From NCBI GenBank assembly GCA_001630475.1, contig KV419422.1, positions 372,001 to 436,000 of the forward strand: DNA of 64,000 nucleotides, written 5' to 3'. The notes beneath the pieces were generated by a model. The model had not been told where the DNA came from and made no database searches. It saw only the letters and a list, made by a program, of their open reading frames with translations. This document shows positions 21,483 through 33,188 of the stretch, one piece after another. The position numbers were made by a program, and so were the translations under genes. Within the stretch, counting starts at the first letter, position 1. Each line of letters begins with the position of its first letter. The stretch is from Sistotremastrum niveocremeum HHB9708. Taxonomy: Eukaryota; Basidiomycota; Agaricomycetes; Sistotremastrales; Sistotremastraceae.

Positions 21483-23665
21483 ATGGGCGTTCATGCCGGA
21501 GCGGTGTACAGTAGCGATGAGGCCCACGAGAACCAATACGCTGGTCTAGTGTCCAGCCGGCCTTGGTACAGAAATAAACGGCTCGTCATACTCAACGCCT
21601 GGATTGCCCTTCTCCTTATCACCTCCTCCACCAATGGTTTCGATGGTAGTATGGTCAATGGTCTGCAATCGCTAACACAGTGGAATGCCTCATTTGGGAC
21701 TCCAAGTGGTGGCAAACTTGGTTTACTTAGTGCCATCCAGAACGTCGGATCACTGACAGGGCTCGCGTTCGCTCCCTATGTGACTGATGCCTATGGAAGA
21801 CGGATATCCATTTTCGTCGGTGCATTCCTGATGATTGTGGGCGCGAGCCTCCAAAGCGCTTCACAGTCGGTGGAAATGTTCATCGGAGCCCGATTTCTCA
21901 TTGGTTTTGGCCTCACCTTTGCCACAAGCGCTGCGCCACTACTTGTCATCGAACTCGCCTACCCGACACAACGTGGACAACTCAGCAGTCTTTACAACGC
22001 CATGTGGTTCACTGGTAGTATCGTCGCTGCTTGGAGTACCTACGGGACGTTCCATTTGGCATCAAGTTGGGCCTGGCGCATCCCCTCCGCCTTGCAAGGC
22101 ACACCGTCGATCCTTCAGTTCCTCCTCATCTGGCTAGTGCCCGAATCACCACGTTGGCTCATTAGCAAAGGACGGAGAGCAGAAGCCCTTCGAACTCTAG
22201 CGTACTACCATGCAAATGGGAACGAGGAAGATCCTCTCGTGGAGTACGAGTTTGAAGAAATCAAGGCGGCCATTGTGGTGGAACGAGTTATGACTGCAAA
22301 TATCGGGTGGCAGAGCATGTGGAAAACGACCGGCAATAGGCGGAGACTGAGAGTGATTATTGGTATTGCATTTTTCAGCCAGTGAGTTGGGCGGTTGTTT
22401 TTTCTGAAATTTAGAGGCTGATATCGCGATAGGTGGTCAGGCAATGGATTGATTTCATATTGTCCGTGAGATTCGCTACAATGTAGTGCTGCTTTTCTGA
22501 CGTGCACCAGATTTGGCCAAGGTCCTCGACGGCATTGGTATCCAAAACTCGGAACACCAGCTCCTTATCAGTGGTTTCCTGAGCATATTCCAATTTGTTC
22601 TCGCCGTCATCGCGGGCCTTCTCTGTGAAAAGATCGGCCGAAGACCATTATTCATCGCTTCAACAAGCATAATGTTGGCTTTTTGGACTTTACTTACGAT
22701 CGGTGTCGCACTGTATGCTCAATACGGTCACCATTCTGCTGCTTACGCTGTTGTTGCTTTCATATGTGAGTGTGCCTTCGTTCGCCGGTATTGTCTGTTC
22801 TAATCCATATGCCACTCAGTCATGTACACATTCGGATATGCGGTAAGTGGAAGCCCCTCTAATCTAAGAACTGGTCTAAATAACCTGCAGATCGCATTCA
22901 CCCCTCTCATTATTTCGTAAGTGCTTTTGGATTGAGTGTTAACGTTACCTGTGCTCAATGTTGCCAATTAGATACACACTCGAAATCCTTCCTTTTGCTC
23001 TTCGTGCCAGAGGTTTTGCCCTCTTCAATTTCGCCATTAGCTTGTCCATCATTTTCAACCAGTAAGCTGATTCTCTGGCGATATGAAGCTCTACTAATAC
23101 ACGGAACCAGGTATATCAACCCCATCCTTCTAGAAAAGCTCTCGTGGAGATACTATGTGAGTCTGCGCGTACGCATATACCTCCATTTCTAACATAACAT
23201 GGCTCAGCTTATCTACATTGGGTGGCTGCTCTTTGAGCTGTTCTTCGTGTGGAGATATGTAGTCGAGACGAAAGACGTGAGTGAACTGACGCATGTGAGC
23301 TTTCAATGTTAATGAATATGATGTTTTCAGCGCACATTGGAAGAAACGGCTGCGTATGCCTTTCTTTTACCTCGCTAGAAATCGAATACTGACCCTCACA
23401 TAGACTATTCGACGGAGACGACGCCGTCAATGAAATTTCCTACCGTGCCTCCGTTCACGCGGGCATCCAAAGACCTACAACGATAGGCGTAGGATTCGAA
23501 ATGAACACCGGCGCCGACACAGAAAAAACCAGCCGGTCCAGTAAATTCGGTGGTGGCCGACGGGCGAGTACGAAAAGTTCGAGTGCGGATACGGATATTA
23601 TGAGCGATACGACATTGAATAATTCTCCGGTATCGGAGATGCCGAAAGTTCACTTCTTATCTTGA
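21483..23665 (+). CDS. Major facilitator sugar porter (hexose/lactose permease type)
   Basis: Plasma-membrane proton-sugar symporter of the MFS sugar porter family. About eight exons give roughly 560 residues with twelve predicted membrane helices. Family motifs: STNGFDGSMVNGLQSL in helix 1, DAYGRRISIFVGAF (the D-x-x-GRR loop 2-3), FLIGFGLTF, ELAYPTQRGQLSSLYN, VPESPRWLISKGR, the helix 7 QWSGNGLISYYL, CEKIGRRPLF (loop 8-9) and VETKDRTLEE (helix 12 exit). The helix 7 motif comes partly from a 29-nt exon (22433-22461). The C-terminal tail of about 90 residues is cytosolic and Ser-rich. Substrate cannot be set from sequence alone. Confidence 0.88.
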
Positions 23666-24496
23666 TATTGATCTTTATTCTTCACTTCTGGATTTTTCAT
23701 TGGGCTGCGAGTGACTTGGAGTCTTGGAGAGCTTGAAGTTGGGAGTGGCGAGTTGGATTTTGGGGTATTTATACTTCGTCTGTTTAAAAGTCTACTTTAT
23801 TGACCTCACTTGTCTCTCGCGTTTCGATGTACGATGTGTATATGTATAGCATATATCAATACGGGCCATGAGCCTTTCATTGCTCCAAGGATTCGCCGGC
23901 GTGTCAAGTTGTGTTTGCAGTGTTTGTGTACGATAATCTAGATCAGGCGGAGCCGACCGGAGCCGGGTACCGAGTTTCGGCCGCTCCCGAAGAAGTGCTT
24001 CCCACGTGGGAAACCAGAAAGGGGCAGTGAAATGATAGCCGAGCCAGACCCTAGACTGACCCTGGGCCCGATCTCGATATAGCAATTGTCCCTGATCACT
24101 CTAACTGTAATTCAGACCTGCAATAGCGGAACATGATCGTCCATGAGGTCCGGGGTACCTTGATGAGGAATAGGGGCGATCTTAATGAACTGAGTAGTTG
24201 GATGTAGTTTAGGTTCGTACGTGAGAAGGACGTGATGATGTGCTAGCTAGGTGAATAGAGTATGGTACGAGTAAGAGAACGAGAAAGAAATGGCTATCCT
24301 CACGATGAGTACTATCGATCGAATTAAGGGCATAACGAGTCGTAAGTCCAACGGGACGAAAGCGAAGAGATCATGAAACAACGTTCGTGAAACAGGCCCA
24401 ATTGAAAAGCGGGAAGGGTCCGATTGAGTCAACAAAAAAGGAAAGAAAAAAGGTCCATGTGCGAGAGCTAAAAATGTCCAGGGGCATTCAAGTGAA
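23666..24496. other. Long convergent intergenic region with a 14-bp palindrome
   Basis: These 831 bp separate the 3' ends of the sugar porter (+) and the deacetylase (-). It contains a perfect palindrome TTCCCACGTGGGAA (23999-24012) centred on CACGTG. A 97-codon minus-strand frame (24085-23792) is open but resembles no family and has no visible splice partners. No RNA gene is recognised. Confidence 0.35.
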
Positions 24497-25623
24497 TCAA
24501 TTGCAGTTCCAAGAACCGTCAGGTTTGCCTGGCTTGTAAGTCGTGCCCGACTTTTTGTAAGGCGCCAGGTTCAAGCATTCGGCGACGGTGACGAATTTGT
24601 AGCCTTTAGCGCTGAGAGTCTTCAACGCATAAGGAAGGAGGGTGTAGCTGATTCGGAAAAGAAACTCGATCAGGTTTGTGTATCTCGAGGTAAGTCCAAA
24701 TGCTTACACGGTAGACGCGTAGGTCTCATGGTTCAAGGTGAGAATGTTCTTGGGGTGCTGCTTCGCGATTTGAGCGTAGCGTTGCTCGGATTCCTGGACG
24801 GTCAATCCGACAGAATCACCGGAATCGAAGTCCCAAGTCACAACTGAATGTCAAGATTACGTAAGAACAGGCCTGGAAGGAGCTAAAAATACTCACTAGA
24901 CTGGTTGCGGTTTGCAGCCACAGCCCGAACATTGTTGTTGAGGTTTCCATAAGGAGGCCGCATTAAAGCAGGAGATACCCCGAGAATGCGCTGCATGGCC
25001 ACTTTGAGGTGAAAAGAAGAGAAAAAGATCAGAAACACGACGTTCCAGAGTGGAAGACCAGGCACATACGTTCTGTCCTCCACATTTGGTCGTGGACTTG
25101 GTCCCAAGAAAGAGTGGTAAGGTCGAGATGGCGCCAGGTATGAGAACCGATCTGGTGGCCGGAGTTGTAGGCATGGGTGAGGTTGCTCATCCTTGACTTG
25201 TCGTAAATGCATTCCCCTAATTGATGATATATCCATGAGTTTACGGAACACAAGACAGAGAAGACATTATCAATCACAATTGTTGCCATTACTACAATGA
25301 AGAAGCTGATCAGTAAAGATACGCAAAGTTCAAAAGAGTATAACTTGCACGAAGAAGGTGCCCTTAGCACCCCATTGGTTCAGCGTATCGACAACATGCG
25401 CTTCGTAGATCCAGCCGCCATCGTCAAAAGTGAGAGCTACTTGGTTTGCCTAAGAGTCATATTAGCACGATGTAGAACAAGGATGGTAAGACAAGACGCG
25501 TACGTTCTTGCAGCTCGTGTAAACAGTAGCGAGTCCTCGCTTCTCGAGGCCCTCGAGTTCAATGGGGGACGCGCTGACGGCGACGACGACGAGAGCGACG
25601 AGAGAGAAGATGACGGAGAGCAT
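24497..25623 (-). CDS. Secreted polysaccharide (chitin) deacetylase, CE4 family
   Basis: Metal-dependent enzyme that removes acetyl groups from chitin or related glycans in the cell wall. Residues 1-18 are a signal peptide (MLSVIFSLVALVVVAVSA). The five CE4 motifs are present: VALTFDDGG (catalytic Asp and metal Asp), GSHTWRHLDL (the H-x-x-x-H metal ligands), RPPYGNLNNNV, WDFDSGDS, and LTLNHETY (catalytic His). It ends KPDGSWNCN with no GPI signal or chitin-binding module, so a small, soluble secreted enzyme is expected. About six exons. The start is the ATG before the signal peptide. Confidence 0.9.
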
Positions 25624-26184
25624 TAATGGTCGGCGAGGAGGGGAAGGGGATAAGGACAGGCACTAGAGACATTTGGAGATTTAAAAGTTCTGGAAAGGAA
25701 TGAAAACGCGGGGTGAGCCGACGCGGACTAGACGCGTTCACCGGAGCTTGGGCCATTCCGATTGGCTGGAGACACTCGGGCGAGACTGGTCGACGTGCTC
25801 TTTGTTGAGCTCAATCAGTGCGCGATCTTGGCTCGGACTCGCCGTTTTCTCCATTGAACACATGAGACACAATCACTATATTGCCTAATAAGGAAATGCA
25901 CACCGCGGCCAGACACCTTGGCGGTTATAGCGCTCCGGTCCTGCAAGGCTTTCTGCTCACAATTTACCTCCTTTTTTCAGCCGTGTCACGATTTCCTTGG
26001 CAAGATCTAGCCCTGTCGGAACGATAAAACCTTGTCGGGCTCATCCCAGTCGCCGCTTCCGGCATTGCTGACGTAAGCACCTCTGGGTATCAGAATCAAG
26101 TTGATACACAAAAAATACAACGTGCTACAACAAGTTGCAGCGGGTAAAATATTCCGATATGTGCAATGTCCTGGAGATGCATGG
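25624..26184 (-). promoter_or_regulatory. Upstream region of the deacetylase gene
   Basis: This 561-bp gap lies between the deacetylase start and the end of the Sel1-repeat gene, both on the minus strand. It probably holds the deacetylase promoter. No supported coding frame or repeat is seen. Confidence 0.35.
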
Positions 26185-28007
26185 TCACGAGTATTTCTCT
26201 TTGAAAATCCATGCAAGTCCGACGGTGCTTGCGCCCTGCGCAGCCTAGAGATCGAGTAGTCAGACTTTGGGCTTCACGCGGAAGAGCGTCTAACTTACAG
26301 CCGCCCGATACCATCTGGCCGCCTCCTTCTTGTCCTTCTTGCAGCCCTTGCCATTTGCGTAACAGAATCCAAGATCCTGCTGTGCATCCATATCCCCTAA
26401 TCTCGCAGCCAACGTGAAGTAGTTCTAACAATCTCAATTTAACAACCAAACTAAACGTTTGAACAAGATTCACTCACAACTGCCATAGTCCGATCTCGGG
26501 CCACTCCCCACCCCTGAAAGAAGCTTTGACCAACCTCGTAGATTGCCATAACCAATTCAGTCTTAATCTCCTCACCAGCCCCTTTCTTCTTCACCTTCTC
26601 AGCCTTATTGAACGATTCCAGGTCTCCTAGCGCGATCTCGCATGCGCGTCTCAACCAGCTGAATGCTCTCTTCTCATCCTTCTCAACGCCCCACCCATGT
26701 CGTAGGGACAATCCCCACATGAGCATGCCCATTCCACAGCCACCATTTAGAGTAGCCGCCTTCTCAAAGTATTGAGCACTTAGTGGCAGAGAGGTGGGTG
26801 AAGTGAGGAGATGGGTTTCGATTCCGAGCATTAGGAAATCGTTCGCCGTTTTCGGCCCCGGAGTCGGGCTCGGTGAAGTTGAACCGGGTGTTCTCGGCCG
26901 GTGAGAGACGGCGGGAGACTTTGAAGGTGTCGGTGTCGGTGAGGCGGGAGAATACGAATGAGACGGGTGAAGAGAGGGAGTATGCCTGGGTGGCTTCAGG
27001 GATCTTTGTTGACCCGTGTCTGTAGTCGGTGTATTTCGAAAACTACGACTGGGAGATAAATGCGACGAAGGCGGTGTTGGAGGGTAGTCCGGATGTAAAT
27101 GTGAGGACGATGTGCTCTCGAGCGAGCTGGGAGGTGAAGGGTACGGATTTGGTGTTGAAGGGGAGGTGGTGAGGGTGTAGGAGGCGGAATGAGACATTTG
27201 CGGAGAGGGAGATGGAGGCGAATAGGCACTATAATCTGGGTATGGCGGAGATGATAATGAATTGGAACTAGGACTAGGAGATAAGGCAGCATTCATAAGT
27301 GCAATACGAGACTGAGATAATGAAGGAGAAGGAGTTGGTGGCGCCATAGGTGAACGAGGAAATGAATTAGAACGAGCTGAGAGCGGGGAGTAGGTCGAAG
27401 GGGATGGGGTCGGGGACATGGCAGGTCGAAGTTGTTTCGCAGACTTGACGCGATTCAAAACCTGTTGTTTCGCTTCTTCGCTCTCTGTTGTTCTCTGTAT
27501 TGGAGGTCTTGAGAAATTACGCTGGATGGCAGGAACCTGGAGTGTAGAACGTATAGCGTCTGAGGAGTGTCTTTCCTCTAGCGGTGGAGTTGGAGGCGAA
27601 TGTACGACCTCTGGCGGTGCATACGAATCACGGGTGTATACTGACGATGGAGAAGGTGGTGGGATCTCTCCATCAACACCGAACTGTTGTTCCATGGGAC
27701 TCTCAACATTCCCATTCCCTCCTTGATAATCGAAATAACCGGCGACGTGGGATTCGTCGGGATCAATCGAGTTGACTGAAGTGACGGTAGATGATCTGAA
27801 ATTTGAATGCAAAAGAGGTGATTCTGGTGTTCCGTTGGACGCGAACAAATGATCACGTCGAGGCGGGGTCAAGGACAGGCCAGCTGAGGGATCCAAATAC
27901 TCCACGAAAGATTTCTTAGTGAGAGTTTCGAGTGGAGAACGGTCTTGGAAATTGGAACGAGTGACTGATACGTTTCCGCGATATTTCGCTGAAGTGTCGA
28001 TCTGCAT
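26185..28007 (-). CDS. Sel1-repeat protein, Dsf2/Skt5-like
   Basis: The N-terminal 350 residues are disordered and very rich in Pro, Ser and Thr. The C-terminal 190 residues hold Sel1-like helical repeats: NDFLMLGIETHLLTSPTSLP, LSAQYFEKAATLNGGCGMGM, LSLRHGWGVEKDEKRAFSWL, FFQGWGVARDRTMAVNYFTL and ARLGDMDAQQDLGFCYANGK. It ends QGASTVGLAWIFKEKYS, a tail typical of fungal Dsf2-like proteins. Such proteins scaffold signalling or chitin-synthase complexes in yeasts; the role here is inferred. Two or three exons. The same frame continues upstream without a stop to about 28082 and could be joined to a 5' exon, so 28007 is a minimal start. Confidence 0.75.
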
Positions 28008-28436
28008 ATTCAGTCTCTGGTGGGTGTAAGCGTGCAAGTCAAAGCCGAAAGGAATGTGGGGATCGGTGGGCCAGCCAGAGTGCTACTAGATTATAATGCT
28101 GATGCAGGCAAGGTTAATAGCTGAAACCCGCACCAAACGCTAGACACAAAGGCGTGTCCAACGTCTTGGCTGCCCTGCAAAGCGGAGAGGTGCAAGTTCA
28201 GGTCGATGTTCACTGTGATCGGAGTCTGAAACCCTCTTAGCTACCAGAACCATCACTCATATAAGCAACTTATTACACTTTTCTTATCAGCAAAAAGCGC
28301 ATGTATTTCACTGATTCGATGGTCTTGGCTCATCTCATGTGTAACACTAGGCGTAGCATCAGAAATCGAGTGTAGTCCTACTTTTCGAACCTGTGTTCTT
28401 AAGTCCGTCATCTCCGACCTCTACCCCGGCTCCGTC
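28008..28436. promoter_or_regulatory. Divergent upstream region of the Sel1 and MFAP1 genes
   Basis: This 429-bp region lies between two diverging genes. Part of it (28008-28082) may be coding sequence or 5' UTR of the Sel1 gene, ending at a possible splice acceptor. The remainder is the likely shared promoter. No known binding site stands out. Confidence 0.35.
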
Positions 28437-30282
28437 ATGTCCTCAACTGCTCGCAAGCAAGCTCCTCGGCTTGCAAGACCAGCCGCTCGTTATTTCAAAG
28501 GAAAGCTACCCAAAGGCGTCGATGCTGCAGATACCAAATCAGACTCGGAAGAAGAAGAGAATCTGAAGGAGGAAGAGGACGAGAACGTGGACATCCCGAT
28601 TGGCGGTGAAAGCTCGAGCGAGGAAGAAGACGATGGAGGCGTGAAGCAGAAAGTGCAACAGCGAAGACCGCCACCAGTGAAGAAAGGAATCAATGTGGCC
28701 TTGAAGGATGTGAATATTTCGTCCGAAGGCAAAGTTATTGTGGCTGGGAGAGAAGAGTCGGGGCGAACATTTGAAGAGGAAGGTGAGTCAACATCCAGTG
28801 CCTTGAAAGCATATAATTTATTGCTAATATTATGCAGTGAAATCTGAACCAGGCGAAGAGGAGGAAGAGGAAGAAGATGTAAGTCACTTGCAATGTCTAC
28901 GCCGTTTCTCCGCTCAAGATCTCATCACAGTCCAGTAGTGAAGAATCTGAATCAGAAGAAGACGTCAAGCCAACACTACAGTTCCGTCCTGTATTCATTC
29001 CCAAGTACGTCATCATGGCCTTTAATCCGAGCCCACATATCTAATGGACATGGCAGGAGGGGCCGTGTTACGATTCAAGAACGCGATGCCGAGATGGAAG
29101 ACTCGGAAGAGGTTATCAAAAAGCGCGAAAAGGAGCTCGCGGAAAGAAAGAAACAGAGTCATGACATGGTAGCGGATACTATCAGGCGAGAACTGGCCGA
29201 AAGTTCGTCCTCCGCCCTCATATTATATCTTTATCTGACATTTCCTGGTAGAGGAGTCGGAAGAGAACGTCCCTGACGTGGATGACACAGACGGCGTCGA
29301 TCCCACGGCAGAGTTTGAAGCCTGGCGGCTACGCGAGCTTGCGCGTATAAAGAGAGACAAGGAGGAAGAAGTTCGGCGAGAAGAAGAAAGAGAGGAGGTC
29401 GAGAGGAGACGCGCATTGCCGGAAGCACAGAGAATGGAAGAGGACTTGGCGCACGCACAACAGTCACGCGACTCGAAACCGAAAGGCCAGCAGAAGTTCT
29501 TGCAGAAATATTGGCACAAGGGTGCTTTCCATCAAGTGAGTTGTACAAAGCATATGCATCATCATCATTACTGACCCGCGTATGTGGCTCAGGACGAAGA
29601 AATTCTGCACAAAAGAGATTACACGGAGGCTACGGTGTCGACTGTCGATGTGTCTTTGCTGCCAAAAGTGATGCAGGTTCGAGACTTTGGAAAGCGCAGT
29701 CGGACAAAGTACACCCATCTGGTGGATCAAGACACATCACGCGCTGCTGGCGGATTTGGAGGCGTCGCCCCTGTCAAAATCAATGGGCAGGCGGGAGAAT
29801 CAAGCGGGTGCTTCCTGTGTGGCGGTCCGCATCTCAAAAGAGGTATGTCGTGGCGGTTTCTTCCATGTTCTTGCTGATCGTTGTTGCATCTCGCAGACTG
29901 TCCACAGAACACTGGCGGCCCTCCCGGCGTGGGAGACAAGCGTGGCACTGGATCCAATAACATACCTACAGGAACGAACAACTGGAGACGTGACGACGGC
30001 CGGGGTGGGAATGACTCTTTCCGAGATAGAAGAGATGATCGTGATCGACCACGCGATGGACGCAGAGCTTCACCTTCGCGCCGTGACAGGGAATATGATC
30101 GGGATTCTCGCAGCGACGCCCGTCGAGAGAGCTACAAACGGTACAGTCGGTCACCACCACCAGCCAGGGACAGAAGAAGTCCGGACAGCTATCGAGGGTC
30201 CCGACGTCGCTCCAGGGATGCATCTAGGGACCGTTCAGTGAGCCCGTACGAAGGCGACAGAAAGCGACAAAAGGTCGGATGA
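28437..30282 (+). CDS. MFAP1: MFAP1, spliceosomal B-complex protein, with CCHC knuckle and RS/RD tail
   Basis: Nuclear splicing factor recruited with the pre-B/B spliceosome. About seven exons. The N-terminal third is acidic (runs of Glu and Ser-Glu). The MFAP1 core follows: KPTLQFRPVFIPK, RVTIQERDAEMEDSEEVIKK, the coiled coil rich in RREEEREEVERRR, then GQQKFLQKYWHKGAFHQDEE, HKRDYTEATVSTVDVS, LLPKVMQVRDFG and RTKYTHLVDQDTS. After the usual end of the animal protein there is an extra zinc knuckle (CFLCGGPHLKRDCP) and an Arg/Asp/Ser-rich tail, suggesting direct RNA contact. The core assignment is firm. Confidence 0.9.
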
Positions 30283-30652
30283 AGCAACGAGATGCTGGGT
30301 CCCATAGTGCTTCGTTGTATTGTAACCCTGGTCGACTGTATTGGGCTATTTTCAGCTGTACTAGTAAAGATCAACGGCATGTGGTGGCACTGCAGTTCGG
30401 TTGGCGCCTGAGTCGCTCGTGCTGTTCCTGATACGTGTCTGCCGTCGTTGACAAGGTCGAGCGTCGTTCGCAAGAACTCGAGCTGCTCACGTTCATCAAC
30501 AGCGAGCGTGAGCCGAATATGCACGCGGACGGAACTGCCGCTCTGCCAGAAGAATGGGGATAACACCTGGCACGCCCGCGCAGCAGAAATTGAACCGAAT
30601 TCTCCCAGGAATGTCCTAACACCTGCTATCTTCAGCTCATCAGACATACACT
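30283..30652 (+). other. Intergenic gap, no gene seen
   Basis: These 370 bp lie between two plus-strand genes and probably hold the MFAP1 3' end and the promoter of the oxidase gene. No supported coding frame is seen. Confidence 0.35.
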
Positions 30653-32431
30653 ATGCCTCGCAAAGTCAAGGTCGCTGTCGTTGGCTCTGGGCTTGCTGGC
30701 CTCACTGCTGCCTCCCTCCTCTCGACGACTGACACATCGGAGAGCAACACCGAGTTTGAGTGTCATCTCTTTGAAAAGGTCAATTCACACGTTCCAGACC
30801 GCCACACACACGACTGAACCACTCATCGTACGTCCTTCAGGAAGATGAAATTGGCATGGATGCCAGCTCGGTGTCGATGCTGCATCCAACTGCTGATGGC
30901 AAAGCCAAGAAAGAATGGAGGGTTGATGTTCCAATGCGCTCATTCCAGGGAGGCACGTCATTTTCCCTGACCAAACTTTATAATCTGACCTGTGTATAGG
31001 CTATTACAAGCAGCTAATCTCTATGTACAAAGCTAAAGGAATTGGCTTCCGCCCGAACAACTTCTCCTATTCCTTCTCGTGGCTCTATCCGTCCTTCAAA
31101 AGTCACAGCATCACGAGCACTCTCATTTATAATGGTGCCTCTGGTCGTTCTGGATTCGGCATTCCGTCAGCACTCATGAACGTGGCAAAACCATCCACTG
31201 GAATATCAGGTGGACTGAAACGCTTCATCCCCACCATCGCAGCATTCATCATATTCGTTCTGACAATATTGGAGCTCTTGTGCAACCAGCTTCGACTTGT
31301 CTTCTACTCAACGCCTTATTTGCGACCATCCCCTTTCGTTACCTTTGAAGAATGGATCGATTACTCAACCCCAAAGGGTTCAGTTTCCCACTGGATGGGA
31401 TTCGACGAATCTTGGCGCCGGTTCTGTCACGATATACTCGTGCCATTATTTTCGGCTGTCACTTCAGCCCCCCGCAAAGATGTTTTAAGACATCCTGTGC
31501 CTGAATTTCTTGGTGAGCAGCTGAGCGACTCCAGTACATAAGTTATTGACTCAAATTTTCAGAATATGTCTGGTTAACACTATTCACCGATCACTATGTT
31601 GTTAATCAGGGCGTTCGTCAAGTTGTTTCCACCCTGTCGAAGCCCTTAGAGAACATCCATCTCTCTGCCTCCATTATCGACATCACAGTGGCTGAGGATG
31701 GCACCGCTTCAATGCACTGTACCAACGGCACTTCAACGACCGCTTATTCGGGCTTCTCTCACATCATCTTTGCAACTCAGGCCAACGCAGCCGCGTCAAT
31801 ACTCACGACATATGCCAAGTCACTTACGAAACCTAATCAGCACACCACTGACCTCATTCAATGCCTATCGAAATTCACCTACATCCCTACTATCGTCATC
31901 AATCACACCGACCATACACTCCTCCCGGATGATTATCGAGATTGGCGGGACCTCAATATGATCACTCTTCCTCACGACCAGGATTTCACGGAAGAGATGA
32001 AAGAGCACTCCCCAGAATACCGTGTAGCGCCTGAATGCACGATGGCCACCCATATGTTGTCGAAACCTTCAGACTGCCACCCTTCATTCCCAACGGTTTT
32101 CCAAACCACAAACCCCGTCATCCCACCTCAAGAGTCTAGGATCCTTTCTGTGGGAAGATTAGACCGTGCGCTGCTCACGGTCGAATCGAAGAAAGCTCTT
32201 CAGGAGTTATCTTACGAAGACAAAAAGTGGTGGCAAACGCCGGGGAATGGCACGTTCCGACTGGGTCGACTACAGGGAGGCCCTGAAGAAGGCCCGCGGA
32301 TATGGATATGTGGAGCATATGCGTATACCGGCATACCTTTACTGGAAGGATGTGTTTGCAGCGCACGAAACGTTGTCGAACAAGGCATCTTCCGGGCGGA
32401 GGGCGTTGTTGTTAAAAATCAGCCGTGGTGA
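30653..32431 (+). CDS. FAD-dependent amine-oxidase-like flavoprotein
   Basis: Four coding exons (first 30653-30778, second from 30841, third from 31000). The N-terminus carries the Rossmann dinucleotide motif in VKVAVVGSGLAGLTAASLL with an acidic strand end (CHLFEKEDEIGMDASS). Next come VPMRSFQGGYYKQLISMYK, a membrane-like helix (IAAFIIFVLTILELLCNQL), PEFLEYVWLTLFTDHYVVN and VRQVVSTLSKPL, which is the substrate-side region of this family. It ends with RIWICGAYAYTGIPLLEGCV, the FAD-contact strand. Such proteins oxidise amines, sterols or phytoene-like lipids; the substrate here is unknown. The intron after SFQGG begins with GC. The hydrophobic helix suggests membrane association. Confidence 0.8.
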
Positions 32432-32529
32432 GGAGAGTCGAGTATCTCGTTGTGGCTGAGCCACGAAAATGTTAATTAGAGGGGAAGGACAAGGATGCGG
32501 GACTTGGGTAAAGTGTACAACAGTTGCAT

Positions 32530-33169
32530 TTAGCTGCTCAATTTCATCTGTCTCTCCAATTCGCCTCGTGCGTCCACGGGAACTGAAGGATTTGCGTCTG
32601 AAACAGAAAATTAGCATATTGAAAAATATGGATATTCTGAAGACGCACCTCCGAAGAGATCAGTGACATCCAACGTTTCGTCGCGACCCATGAGAATATC
32701 CATGTGAATATTGGAATTAGACAGGCCGGGCAGCATTGAGCCCTGTAGGATTATTGGATAATTCAACACAGCAAGTATGCGCTCGACGTACAGTGGCAAC
32801 AATCTTTCTCTCCATGAGCTGTCGAATGGGTGCGTGCAATCCGTACAGGTTGCGCTGCAGCGTCAGCTTCATCATATCTTGTGTCTCTTCCCACTAAAAG
32901 TACCACATAAGTCTGTGCATATCAGGCTCAAATGCCACCGCAGCTTACATTCTCCAATCTATGTTGAAGGGGATTGACAGTATTGATTTCAGAGGCAAGA
33001 CTTCGAGGACCATAACGAAGAGTGTCGTGTGTGCCGAGAGAGTTGGTAGTATCCTTGATTGTTGCGACGGATGGACCGGCCTGGGCTGAAGGAACAATTC
33101 TAAGAGTGTTATTCTGCTCTCATTGTCACCATTTGGGGCATGAGGAATGGTCATGGGCTAGCTCACCAT
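32530..33169 (-). CDS. UMP1: Ump1/POMP proteasome assembly chaperone
   Basis: Short chaperone that sits inside half-proteasomes and becomes the first substrate of the mature 20S core. Five coding exons give about 140 residues: start NNTLRIVPSAQAG, then LGTHDTLRYGPRSL, NPLQHRLENWEETQDMMKLT, RNLYGLHAPIRQLMERKIV, NIHMDILMGRDETLDVTDLF and the end LERQMKLSS. These match the family blocks HPLE..LKNWEETQ, FG..EP+.R.ME and ILMG.DE. The first coding exon is the ATG alone (33167-33169), followed by a 52-nt intron; no other upstream ATG splices in frame. A GACGCGTC box lies 20 bp upstream. Confidence 0.88.
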
Positions 33170-33188
33170 GGTCGTTGAAAGTGATTGA

